Shown here one piece after another: positions 49,907-58,327 of a stretch of DNA of 64,000 nt. This stretch comes from CALJTV01 sp034435835 (GTDB lineage: Bacteria; Chloroflexota; Dehalococcoidia; GIF9; UBA5629), in contig DAOTWF010000027.1 of the NCBI GenBank assembly GCA_034435835.1, positions 62,001 through 126,000 of the forward strand, written 5' to 3'. How positions within the stretch are numbered: the stretch's first letter is position 1; each line of letters starts with the position of its first letter. The translations under genes were made by a program, and so were the position numbers. The notes beneath the pieces are model-generated. The model saw only the letters and a program-made list of their open reading frames with translations. It was not told the DNA's origin and ran no database searches.

Positions 49907-52174
49907 CTATGACCGGTTCAGCTTTGCCTCGGCGGCAGCAATAATGCGCCTTGTTTCCTCAATCATGTCCGGGCTTACGGAAACCGAGGTGATTCCCCAT
50001 CCCACCAATTTCTCGGTAAGTTCGGGATAAACAGAAGGCGCTTGTCCGCAGATTGAGGAAGTGACCCCCTTGCTGGCACAGGTCTTGATGATCTTTTCTA
50101 TAGCCATTAACACTGCCTCATTTCTTTCGTCAAAGACAGGTGCTAGCTTGGGGTTATCCCTGTCTATGCCTAGAATTAGCTGAGTCAAATCGTTTGAGCC
50201 AATTGAGACGCCGTCTATTCCAACCTCAAGGAACTTGTCTATCAAAAACACGTTCGAAGGCACCTCAGCCATCATCCACAGTTTGAAGTTGGGGAACTGG
50301 TATAACCCTTCAGCTACGAAGAACCGTTTTATTTTTGCCATCTCATCGACGAAGCGGACGAAGGGGATCATAACATACAGGTTATCGTCATTCTGACAGA
50401 CCCTTTTAATGGCTTCGACTTCTAGTCTAAAGACTTCAATCTCGTGGGTGTATCTGGAGCACCCGCGGTAACCGAGCATGGGGTTCTCTTCAAACTCCTC
50501 GTACCTTTCGCCTCCGCGAAGATTCCTGTATTCGTTAGTTTTGAAATCCGTAGTCCTGTATACTACAGGGCGGGGGTGGAAGGCTTTTGTGAAAGCAGCG
50601 ATCCCTCTGGCTAGCATTTCAGTGAACTGTTCACCTTTTCCTTCGTGTAACATGTACCTGGGATGGGCGCCTATCTGAGCGATCATAAACTCAGCCCTGA
50701 GTAGCCCAACCCCGTCCACATTTCGCTTAGCAATCACATCTGCCAGCTCGGGTTCTGCCAGGTTTACATACACTCTAGTGCGGGTCTTGACATGTTCTCC
50801 GATAATCACGGTTGGTGCTGTTACCGGCTCTATAACCTTTCCGTTGTACACCTTGCCTTCGTATCCATCGACGGTGACAACCTGACCGTCAGAAAGGGTC
50901 TTTGTTGCCGTCTCAGTACCGACCACACAAGGGATTCCGAGTTCACGGCTGACAATGGCTGCATGTGCAGTCCTGCCTCCCCGGTCGGTCACTATGGCGG
51001 CAGCGCGTTTCATTGCCGGTACAAAGTCGGGTGTGGTCATCGCAGCTACTAGAATGTCCCTGTCTTTCACTTTATCTATTTGCGAGGCATCAGGGACGAT
51101 TCTAGCTGGACCGACAGCTATCCCGGGGCTGGCTGAGAGGCCTGTGAGAATCGGTTCGGCTTCGATCCTCGGTCTCGTTGAGGCCTTCTCTTCTTTGGGC
51201 TTCAGGGTGGTGATGGGACGGGTCTGAAGGATGAACAATTGTCCATTCTCCTTTGCCCATTCGATATCCTGAGGGATCTTGTAATGGTCTTCGATCGTTT
51301 TACCTGTCTTGGCTAGGGCAATTATGTCTTTGTCAGCCAGCTTTTGTCTGCCTTGTTTCGAGATGGGGACCGGCACTTTGATGGTTAGTTCCAAATCTTT
51401 CGCCGCTTTCCCGGTATTTCTTACCAGTTGCCATTTCTGATGGCTGATCTTTTTGTCAACTATCTCCCAAGTAGCTTTATCCACTAAGTACTGGTCAGGG
51501 GTGACATCTCCTGAAACGATGGCCTCGCCGAGTCCATAGATCGCTTCTATGAGGATCTTTGTGTGGTCATTTGTCACAGGCTCACTGGTAAACATGACAC
51601 CTGAGGCTTTTGACTGGACCATTTTCTGCACGGGGACTGCTATACCCACCTTGAAATGGTCAAATCCATGTTGTTGTCGGTAGAATATAGCTCTGGATTC
51701 GAAGAGGGAAGCCCAGCAGCCCAGCACTGCAGCTACCACTGCGTCTTCACCTTTTACATTGAGGAAGGTTCGCTGTTGCCCGGCGAATGAAGCCTCGGGA
51801 AGGTCTTCGGCGGTTGCTGAAGAGCGCACTGCCACCAGCCCACCACCCAGCTTCTGGTAGGCAACTTTAATCTGGTTAGCCAGGTCTTCTGGCATGGACA
51901 GTGCAGCAAATCTACTTTTAATAGTGCTAGAGACCTCTTGGAGTTTTTTGCTATCGTTTACATCGAGGTTTTGGAGCAGCTTTCGGATTTCTCCCGCCAA
52001 TTTACTTGTCTTCAGGAACTCAAAATATGCCTCGGACGTTACAATAAATCCCGGTGGTACGGGAATGCGGGCAGAGGTCATTTCTCCCAAGTTTGCCCCC
52101 TTGCCTCCCACGAGGCTGATATCGTCTTTATTTACTTCATCGAACCAGACTATGTATTTTGTGCCCTGCTTCAT
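49907..52174 (-). CDS. ppsA: Phosphoenolpyruvate synthase
   Basis: Converts pyruvate and ATP to PEP, AMP and phosphate, 755 aa. The N-terminal ATP-grasp domain contains VGGKGANLGEMTSARIPVPPG and AVRSSATAEDLPEASFAGQQ. The swivelling phosphohistidine domain has ATDRGGRTAHAAIVSRELGI-type sequence (TDRGGRTAHAAIVSREL, about 397-413), with the phosphorylated His. The C-terminal PEP/pyruvate barrel contains NPMLGYRGCSRY, SIGSNDLTQLILGIDRDN and the catalytic Cys in SICGQAPS. It pairs metabolically with porCDAB. It has its own promoter and an AAGGAG ribosome site. Confidence 0.96.
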   Translation of the reverse strand: MKQGTKYIVWFDEVNKDDISLVGGKGANLGEMTSARIPVPPGFIVTSEAYFEFLKTSKLAGEIRKLLQNLDVNDSKKLQEVSSTIKSRFAALSMPEDLANQIKVAYQKLGGGLVAVRSSATAEDLPEASFAGQQRTFLNVKGEDAVVAAVLGCWASLFESRAIFYRQQHGFDHFKVGIAVPVQKMVQSKASGVMFTSEPVTNDHTKILIEAIYGLGEAIVSGDVTPDQYLVDKATWEIVDKKISHQKWQLVRNTGKAAKDLELTIKVPVPISKQGRQKLADKDIIALAKTGKTIEDHYKIPQDIEWAKENGQLFILQTRPITTLKPKEEKASTRPRIEAEPILTGLSASPGIAVGPARIVPDASQIDKVKDRDILVAAMTTPDFVPAMKRAAAIVTDRGGRTAHAAIVSRELGIPCVVGTETATKTLSDGQVVTVDGYEGKVYNGKVIEPVTAPTVIIGEHVKTRTRVYVNLAEPELADVIAKRNVDGVGLLRAEFMIAQIGAHPRYMLHEGKGEQFTEMLARGIAAFTKAFHPRPVVYRTTDFKTNEYRNLRGGERYEEFEENPMLGYRGCSRYTHEIEVFRLEVEAIKRVCQNDDNLYVMIPFVRFVDEMAKIKRFFVAEGLYQFPNFKLWMMAEVPSNVFLIDKFLEVGIDGVSIGSNDLTQLILGIDRDNPKLAPVFDERNEAVLMAIEKIIKTCASKGVTSSICGQAPSVYPELTEKLVGWGITSVSVSPDMIEETRRIIAAAEAKLNRS

Positions 52175-52208
52175 TACACTCCTTCAGAAATGTTTGTGGT
52201 GATTTCTA

Positions 52209-52238
52209 ATTATAACATTTGCTGACGGTCTTATTGAA
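52209..52238 (-). promoter_or_regulatory. Promoter of ppsA
   Basis: On the minus strand, TTCAAT (52238-52233), 18 bp, then TATAAT (52214-52209) with TG at the extended -10 position. The predicted start near 52202 leaves about 28 nt to the ATG. Confidence 0.65.
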
Positions 52239-52292
52239 GAGTAGTAACCCTGTCGTATATCGTGGCTGGCGTGTATCAACGAGTGTGTAGCC

Positions 52293-52321
52293 TTTACAGG
52301 AGCCGAGGCTCAGGATATAAT
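52293..52321 (+). promoter_or_regulatory. Promoter of cca
   Basis: TTTACA (52293-52298) and an exact TATAAT (52316-52321) with 17-bp spacing. The predicted start near 52328 lies downstream of the first in-frame GTG (52262) and just before GTG 52331, so the mRNA is probably leaderless. Confidence 0.65.
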
Positions 52322-52330
52322 TTGTCGACT

Positions 52331-53818
52331 GTGCGTACAGCAAGTGAAGACATTCGCAATCTGCTCATAAGTGTCTCTGCTGTTGTCTTACAGCAGGGTC
52401 GTGAGGCTTATCTTGTCGGTGGTTTTGTCCGCGACTGGATTCTAGGTCGGGAGACCGTTGACATCGACATTGCGGTGTTTGGCGACTGTCAGCATGCGGC
52501 TGCTGAGATAGCCAGAGCTATTAACGGTAAAGCGTTCTTACTAGACGATGTCAATAAAGTATTCAGGGTGATACTTGACAGGGATGGGAAGCAGTGGCAT
52601 CTAGACTTCACCTCTTTCTATAATGGCATCGAAGGCGACCTGGCGAGACGGGATTTCACTATAAACGCCATGGCCATCGCGCTGCAAGAATTTATCGCTG
52701 GCGGCATGGCGGGTATCATTGACCCCTTTTCAGGCAGGGCTGACCTAGTGGCTAAGGTAGTGCGGGCTGTTAGTCCAGGAGTGTTTGAGAGGGATGCAGC
52801 ACGGTTGCTTAGGGCAGTGAGGTTAGCACGCGAGCTCGTATTTGTAATAGAACCGGATACCGAGGAATTGATTCGTAAGAATTATAGGTTGGTGGCGCTA
52901 GTGGCAGGAGAACGTATCAGGGAGGAGCTGCTGCGGATGATTGTTTTGCCTGGCAGTGGTGACCTGATAAGGTATATGGATAGCCTGGGTCTGCTAACCC
53001 AGGTCTTCCCTGAAATTGAGTTGATGAAGGGCGTGGAGCAACCCAGAGAACACTGCTGGGATGTTTTCGAGCATTCTGCAGAGACGGTGGCGGCGGTGGA
53101 ATTTTTACTACGTGAGTCTCCGTGGAAATACGGTAGCGATGGGCTGCTAGACGAGGTACCTTGGTCTGACGAATTGAGGGCGTATTTTAGCGCAGAGGTG
53201 TCAAACGGAAGTACTAGGCGGCTGCTACTTAAACTGGCAGGACTATTGCATGATGTAGCCAAACCGGCAACAAAGACAGTTGATGAGACAGGCAGGATAC
53301 GCTTTCTGGGCCACGCGAAGCGGGGCGCAGCTATGGCAGTTTCGGCTCTGGAGCGGTTAAGGTTCAGCAATCGTGAAGTGCGGCTGGTGGAGAACTTAGT
53401 CTATAATCACCTGAGGCCAGTGCAGATGGCGAACGCAGGTTTGCCTACCAGCCGGGCTATCTACCGCTTTTTCCGTGATACAGAAGGAGCCGGGATTGAC
53501 GTGCTCTTCTTAGCTCTGGCTGATTTTCTGGCTACGCAGGGGCCGCAGCTTGATATCGAAGGATGGAAACGACATAACCGGCTGGTTGGATATGTATTGA
53601 GTGAGCACTGCAAGCAGCAGAGTGTGGTCTTGCCAGCCAAACTGGTCGATGGGCACGATTTGATGAGAATTTTCGCTTTAAAGCCAGGCAAGCTTATCGG
53701 CGAGCTTTTGACCGAGATCCGGGAGGCGCAGATGGCTGGCGATATAACAACACGGGAAGAAGCACTAGAACTGGTGCGAAAGATCTTGGAGAAGAGGCAG
53801 TGTGGTTCTGCTTGCTAG
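52331..53818 (+). CDS. cca: CCA-adding/poly(A)-polymerase-type tRNA nucleotidyltransferase with HD domain
   Basis: Adds or repairs CCA at tRNA 3' ends, 495 aa from GTG 52331. The head domain has AYLVGGFVRDWILGRETVDIDIAVFG (about 25-50), with the catalytic GG and DxD. It is followed by RRDFTINAMAIAL and the ATP/CTP template region FERDAARLLRAVRLARELVF. The C-terminal half carries an HD phosphohydrolase domain (KLAGLLHDVAKPATK, FLGHAKRGAAMAV). An in-frame GTG at 52262 would add 23 residues but lies upstream of the promoter -10. It may be either the CCA enzyme or a PcnB-like relative; motifs favour CCA. Confidence 0.9.
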   Translation: MRTASEDIRNLLISVSAVVLQQGREAYLVGGFVRDWILGRETVDIDIAVFGDCQHAAAEIARAINGKAFLLDDVNKVFRVILDRDGKQWHLDFTSFYNGIEGDLARRDFTINAMAIALQEFIAGGMAGIIDPFSGRADLVAKVVRAVSPGVFERDAARLLRAVRLARELVFVIEPDTEELIRKNYRLVALVAGERIREELLRMIVLPGSGDLIRYMDSLGLLTQVFPEIELMKGVEQPREHCWDVFEHSAETVAAVEFLLRESPWKYGSDGLLDEVPWSDELRAYFSAEVSNGSTRRLLLKLAGLLHDVAKPATKTVDETGRIRFLGHAKRGAAMAVSALERLRFSNREVRLVENLVYNHLRPVQMANAGLPTSRAIYRFFRDTEGAGIDVLFLALADFLATQGPQLDIEGWKRHNRLVGYVLSEHCKQQSVVLPAKLVDGHDLMRIFALKPGKLIGELLTEIREAQMAGDITTREEALELVRKILEKRQCGSAC

Positions 53819-53874
53819 TTTAAGTATTTAAAGCGCAAAGATGTTATTTTTGATTAGCTGTTCGGAGAGAAAAC

Positions 53875-55191
53875 ATGACTCGCGGTAATATTTTTGTGCT
53901 CTTGTTCATACTGGCACTTTTTGCTTTTGGGCTTTGGGTGTTACTTCCGCTGGATAGCGAGAGGTTTGGGAGGCACGGGCTCGTTTTAGGGCTCGACCTA
54001 CGGGGTGGCAGTCACTTGGTCTATCAGGCTGACCTTTCGCTGAAGGACCCTTCACAGAGCGATGATGATGTTATGGAAGGGGTACTCGGCAAGATAGAGA
54101 GGCGTGTTAATGCTTATGGCGTTACCGAGCCGATAATCCAGCGGCAGGGACATGACAGAATACTTGTGCAGCTCCCAGGGGTAAAAGATGTCGACGAAGC
54201 CATAAAGTTAATCGGGCAAACAGCACTGCTCGATTTCAGGGAAATGGATCTGGATGCCTCTGGCAGACTGGTGTTTGACGAGGAGGGGAAACCTAAGTGG
54301 AAAGCCATAGCTAAGGCTACTGGTAGCGATGGGGTTGAGAGGGAGTTAACCGGCAAATACCTTAAGCCGAACGCCACTGTAGTTCTCAATCCACAGACTA
54401 ACCAGCCCGAGGTGGCTTTCGAGTGGGCAGATGAGGGGGCTGTTCTGTTTGAGCAAATTACTCAGCGTAACCTTCACAAACCGCTAGGCATCTATCTTGA
54501 TGATGAGCCTATATCATGGCCCACTGTTCAAGCTGTGATAAAAGAGAGGGGGGTTATTACCGGGCTGAATATTGAAGAAGCACGGATGCTTGCCATCCAG
54601 CTCAACTCTGGTGCCCTTGATGTACCTTTGAAGATTATTCAGGAGCAGAGGGTTGATGCCACGCTGGGAGCTGATTCTCTAAGGAAAAGTTTGATTGCTG
54701 GTATCATTGGTGCAGCGTTGGTGATTTTGTTTGTGGTCTCGTACTACCGTGTACCCGGGCTGGTCGCCAGTTGTGCACTGATAGTATATGTCGTTTTGTT
54801 GTTGACTATCTTCAAACTGGTTCCGGTGACGCTGACACTTCCGGGGATTGCGGCTTTTATTGTGTCACTGGGCATGGCGGTTGATGCCAATGTCCTGATT
54901 TTCGAGCGAGTGAAGGAGGAGCTGAGGTCAGGACGTACACTAACTGCAGCGGTTGAGACGGGGTTTAAGCGGGCTTGGCCCGCGATACGCGATAGCAACA
55001 TTACCACTTTTGTCGCCTGTTTCATCCTATACTGGTTTGGTGGCACACTTGGCGCCTTCATGGTGAGAGGTTTCGCCTTGGTGTTGTTCATTGGTGTCGC
55101 TTTGAGCATGTTTTCGGCTATTGTAGTGACAAGGTCGTTCCTGCGGTTGGTGACGCGGATGGTTTCCAGTCCTGTTGCTTACGGAGTATAA
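53875..55191 (+). CDS. secD: Protein translocase subunit SecD
   Basis: Part of the SecDF proton-driven complex that assists protein export, 438 aa. The N-terminal transmembrane helix (about 6-26) is followed by GLVLGLDLRGGSHLVY (the D1 motif). A periplasmic domain comes next, then five C-terminal membrane helices. These include the D4 region GMAVDANVLIFERVKEELRSG (Asp and Arg for proton movement). The periplasmic domain is compact. It is followed after 3 bp by secF. Confidence 0.96.
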   Translation: MTRGNIFVLLFILALFAFGLWVLLPLDSERFGRHGLVLGLDLRGGSHLVYQADLSLKDPSQSDDDVMEGVLGKIERRVNAYGVTEPIIQRQGHDRILVQLPGVKDVDEAIKLIGQTALLDFREMDLDASGRLVFDEEGKPKWKAIAKATGSDGVERELTGKYLKPNATVVLNPQTNQPEVAFEWADEGAVLFEQITQRNLHKPLGIYLDDEPISWPTVQAVIKERGVITGLNIEEARMLAIQLNSGALDVPLKIIQEQRVDATLGADSLRKSLIAGIIGAALVILFVVSYYRVPGLVASCALIVYVVLLLTIFKLVPVTLTLPGIAAFIVSLGMAVDANVLIFERVKEELRSGRTLTAAVETGFKRAWPAIRDSNITTFVACFILYWFGGTLGAFMVRGFALVLFIGVALSMFSAIVVTRSFLRLVTRMVSSPVAYGV

Positions 55192-55194
55192 GAA

Positions 55195-56112
55195 ATGGAC
55201 ATAGTGGGCAAAAGATTCTGGTTTTTTCTGATATCAGCGGTAGTGATTATCCCTGGCATAGTCTCGCTGGGAATCTTCGGACTAAACCTGGGTGTTGATT
55301 TCAGCAGCGGCACTACTATGACGCTACACTTTCAGCCGCAAATTAAACAGGAGCAGCTACGTGAGGCGATGATGGGCCTGGGCTACAGGGAGGCAATGAT
55401 CCAGATTATGAGCGGGGGCGACATTTTCGTTCGTATTCGTGAGGTGTCACTGGAGCAGCGGGGAGCCCTGCTGGATGGATTGCGAGAGAAACTGGGCGTG
55501 GAAATAGAATTGCGCGATGCCCATACGGTCTCGCCGCTTCTGGCTACTGAAGTCGCCCGAAATGCTGCTATCGCTGTTGTGGTGGCAGCAATATTTATGA
55601 TGTTATACATCGCTTGGGCATTCCGACGCATGCCCAAGCCGTTCCGCTGGGGGGTGGTAGCTGTGGTGGCACTGGCCCACGATGTACTGGTGGTTCTGGG
55701 TATTTTCTCTATTTTAGGTTGGGCTGCTGGGGTACAGATTGATTCACTGTTCATAACCGGCATTTTGACGGTTGTCGGCTACAGCATAAACAACATTGTG
55801 GTAGTCTTTGACAGGATCAGAGAGAACATGAGCCGGGGCATCAGCAAGGACTTTGAAGTTACTGTCAACTCCAGCATTTTGGAAACTGTGGGGCGATGTC
55901 TTAACACAAGTTTGACCACACTTTTTGTCATCGTTGCCCTTCTGCTCCTCGGAGGTATTACGCTGCGTTATTTTGTGCTGGTGCTCTTTATCGGCGTGGT
56001 TGCTGGGACTTACAACTCTATCTGTCTGGCAGGGCAATTATTGGTGGTGTGGGATAAAGGGGAGTGGGGCAGATTTCTGTCCTGGGCAAAACCGACGAGA
56101 GAACCAGCTTAG
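55195..56112 (+). CDS. secF: Protein translocase subunit SecF
   Basis: The 305 aa have one N-terminal helix, the GVDFSSGTTMTLHF motif (about 32-45), a small extracytoplasmic domain, and five further helices. These include GYSINNIVVVFDRIRENM (Asp/Arg proton-path motif, about 198-215) and TSLTTLFVIVALLLLGG. It is in the same transcription unit as secD. It ends convergently with the deacetylase-family gene. Confidence 0.96.
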   Translation: MDIVGKRFWFFLISAVVIIPGIVSLGIFGLNLGVDFSSGTTMTLHFQPQIKQEQLREAMMGLGYREAMIQIMSGGDIFVRIREVSLEQRGALLDGLREKLGVEIELRDAHTVSPLLATEVARNAAIAVVVAAIFMMLYIAWAFRRMPKPFRWGVVAVVALAHDVLVVLGIFSILGWAAGVQIDSLFITGILTVVGYSINNIVVVFDRIRENMSRGISKDFEVTVNSSILETVGRCLNTSLTTLFVIVALLLLGGITLRYFVLVLFIGVVAGTYNSICLAGQLLVVWDKGEWGRFLSWAKPTREPA

Positions 56113-56128
56113 TTGATTCGATTCGCCA

Positions 56129-57163
56129 TCAGATGTGGTGTATTTGTTTTAACATTTGCAGGAAGCCGTGAAGCTGGGCTGGTTTAGCGGTTATTTTTGG
56201 TTTACCCAGTGGGTCGTCGAAACTTTTATTGCCTGAAAGGACAGCAAGTGTAGCAGCAACAGAGAGGGACAGGGCTTGCAGATGGTAGCCACCTTCGAGC
56301 GCGAACACCAGTCTTCCCTGACACAGCATATCAGCCAGTGTTTTCAGTATTTCCACTAGGCGGGCAAAGCCGGACACACTTACATTCATTTGTGCCAGAG
56401 GATCAGCCCAGTGGGCATCATAGCCAGCGGATACCATTATGAGGTGTGGCTCAAAGCGGCGTGCTATCGGTGCCAATATGTCTTCGAAGACTGCCTGGTA
56501 TTCTTCATCACCCCAGCCAGCCAGTAGTGGCACGTTGACGGTGAGACCTTCCCCCTGTTTGGTGCCTGTCTCATTGATGGTGCCGGTGCCGGGGAACAGG
56601 GGATACTGGTGCGTGGAAAAATAGAGCACATGTGGGTCTGCATAAAAAGCATCCTGTGTGCCATTTCCGTGGTGGACGTCAAAATCGACGATAAGGATGC
56701 GTTTAATGTCAAAGTTTGCCAGAGCATATTTGGCGGCTATCGCGATATTGTTGAATAGACAGAAGCCCATGGCTTGCCAGCAGGTGGCGTGGTGACCCGG
56801 TGGCCTGACCAGTGCGAAAGCGCAGTCGACCTGTCGGTTCAACACTGCATCGACGGCTGTAATGGCACCACCGGCGGCATAGATGGCTGCGTCATATGAG
56901 CGTGGCGATGTCACCGTATCTGGATCCAGCCAGCCACCATCTCTGCTTACCTGTTCCCTGAGGTAAAGTATGTATTCTCTGGCGTGGACAGCTGAGATCT
57001 CTTCGATTGTGGCAGGACGGGGTGAAAGGTTATAGAGTCTGTCTTTGAAGGTTTCCTGAATATAGGTGTTGGTCGTAACGAGGCGCTGGGCGTTCTCCAC
57101 ATGTTCCTTCGTGTCGTGCTCCAAGTAGATGGGGTGGTAGATTACACCTACTCTGGTAGCCAT
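56129..57163 (-). CDS. Histone-deacetylase-family (AcuC/HDAC-like) hydrolase
   Basis: Zinc-dependent amide hydrolase of 344 aa; bacterial members deacetylate small amides, polyamines or acetyl-lysine proteins. Motifs: ALVRPPGHHATCWQAMGFC (about 127-145, His dyad), ILIVDFDVHHGNGTQDAFY (zinc ligands Asp and His) and VSAGYDAHWADPLAQ (second zinc Asp). The catalytic Tyr region ALEGGYHLQALS is present. All active-site residues appear intact. The true substrate is unknown. A sirtuin gene at the right end of the window is a second deacetylase family. Confidence 0.9.
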   Translation of the reverse strand: MATRVGVIYHPIYLEHDTKEHVENAQRLVTTNTYIQETFKDRLYNLSPRPATIEEISAVHAREYILYLREQVSRDGGWLDPDTVTSPRSYDAAIYAAGGAITAVDAVLNRQVDCAFALVRPPGHHATCWQAMGFCLFNNIAIAAKYALANFDIKRILIVDFDVHHGNGTQDAFYADPHVLYFSTHQYPLFPGTGTINETGTKQGEGLTVNVPLLAGWGDEEYQAVFEDILAPIARRFEPHLIMVSAGYDAHWADPLAQMNVSVSGFARLVEILKTLADMLCQGRLVFALEGGYHLQALSLSVAATLAVLSGNKSFDDPLGKPKITAKPAQLHGFLQMLKQIHHI

Positions 57164-57218
57164 TGTTTAAACCTTATTCGGCTTTCGACATGTAAAACCT
57201 AGCTAATAATAGCAAAGG

Positions 57219-57250
57219 GCGTCTAGGCAAGCAAATTAGCCTCCAGACGC
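57219..57250. repeat. Long imperfect inverted repeat in the deacetylase/CDF intergenic region
   Basis: GCGTCTAGGC (57219-57228) pairs with GCCT (57239-57242) and AGACGC (57245-57250) with a two-base bulge. TAATA and TATTA outside it can extend the stem around a 7-nt bulge. It lies between divergent genes upstream of the CDF promoter. It could be an operator for either gene or part of a terminator-like structure. Confidence 0.4.
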
Positions 57251-57263
57251 TATTATGCATCTA

Positions 57264-57293
57264 TTGTTTTTGGGCATGATTGGGTGGTAAACT
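57264..57293 (+). promoter_or_regulatory. Candidate promoter of the CDF transporter
   Basis: TTGTTT (57264-57269), 18 bp, TAAACT (57288-57293). The predicted start near 57300 precedes an ATG at 57320 that opens a 10-codon frame ending in TAA at 57350-57352, in the same frame as the transporter. Confidence 0.4.
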
Positions 57294-57367
57294 TTAGCCG
57301 TTTTCGAATAGAGAAGGATATGAAAGCAATTGTGTTGGTGTGTTCTACATAAAAGGCAGCCTCGGCT

Positions 57368-58246
57368 GTGCTTGTCGGGGTGGTTATAGGACTTATAGTC
57401 CTTAAAATCATAGTAGGTCTGATAAGTGGCAGCATAAGCGTGTTCGCCCAAGCAGCGGATAGCCTCCTCGACCTTTTTGCTGGTGTACTTACTTTTGTTG
57501 CCATCCGTATTGCTATCAAGCCAGCTGATGAGGAGCATCCTTTTGGTCATGGCAAGGTTGAGGATTTTGCTGGTGTAGTACAAGGAGTGCTTATCTTCGT
57601 TGCTGCTGTGCTGATAATCTATACGTCTGTGCTGCGTATTGTACAAGGGAGCACTTTACAGCTGGCTGAGGCTGTTATCGGTGTTATGCTCGTTTCCATA
57701 ATGGCCAGCATTTGTCTTTCTCGTTATCTACTCAAGGTATCCAGTGCCACTGGCTCGACAGTCTTGGAAGCCAACGCACACAATATACAAGGCGACGTAT
57801 ACTCAGCGGCTGCGGTTCTGTTTGGGCTGCTACTGGTTCGTGTGACCGGACTCACTATACTCGACCCCTTGCTAGCCATCGGCGTTGCGATATATCTGGT
57901 GAAATTATCATGCAACACGGCGAGGAAACCGTTTTTGGGGTTGGTGGATGCTAGTCTTCCCAAGGCGGAGCAAGCTGTCATAAAGTCTTGTCTTACAGCT
58001 TACGAGGGTCGTGTGGTTGGCTTCCATGAGCTGCGTACCCGCCGCGCCGGCAATCAGCGATATATAGACCTTCATCTGGTAATGGCAAAAAATGTCAACT
58101 TGGAGCATGCCCACAAGGTGTGTGATTTACTGGAACATGATATTAAATCGAAGTTGCCGCGGAGCGATATCACCATTCATATTGAGCCTTGCGATGGTAG
58201 GTGCAAACAATGTATGTTGGATGCCTCCAAATGCAAAGGCAGCTGA
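57368..58246 (+). CDS. Cation diffusion facilitator (CDF) metal transporter
   Basis: Metal/proton antiporter of 292 aa with six predicted membrane helices. Metal-site motifs are AQAADSLLDLFAG in helix 2 (Asp pair), HPFGHGKVEDFAG in the first loop and EANAHNIQGDVYSAAAVL in helix 5 (His, Asp). The cytoplasmic C-terminal domain has the usual beta-alpha fold ending HIEP. It has an unusual Cys-rich tail, CDGRCKQCMLDASKC. The start is GTG 57368; the N-terminus is short. An in-frame ATG at 57320 with its own promoter is cut off by TAA 57350. Transported metal is unknown (zinc, iron or manganese are possible). Confidence 0.85.
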   Translation: MLVGVVIGLIVLKIIVGLISGSISVFAQAADSLLDLFAGVLTFVAIRIAIKPADEEHPFGHGKVEDFAGVVQGVLIFVAAVLIIYTSVLRIVQGSTLQLAEAVIGVMLVSIMASICLSRYLLKVSSATGSTVLEANAHNIQGDVYSAAAVLFGLLLVRVTGLTILDPLLAIGVAIYLVKLSCNTARKPFLGLVDASLPKAEQAVIKSCLTAYEGRVVGFHELRTRRAGNQRYIDLHLVMAKNVNLEHAHKVCDLLEHDIKSKLPRSDITIHIEPCDGRCKQCMLDASKCKGS

Positions 58247-58327
58247 TGGCTAACAAAGCTGCAAAAGGCTGTGCTCTTTCTGGCTGGCTCCGTGCAGGGA
58301 GCACTGGAGGATGACTGTTGTCGGTGG

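Noticed and set aside
57236..57646. 136-codon minus-strand frame opposite the CDF gene start
   Set aside because: It is low-complexity in look, has no ribosome site, and overlaps a convincing transporter on the other strand.
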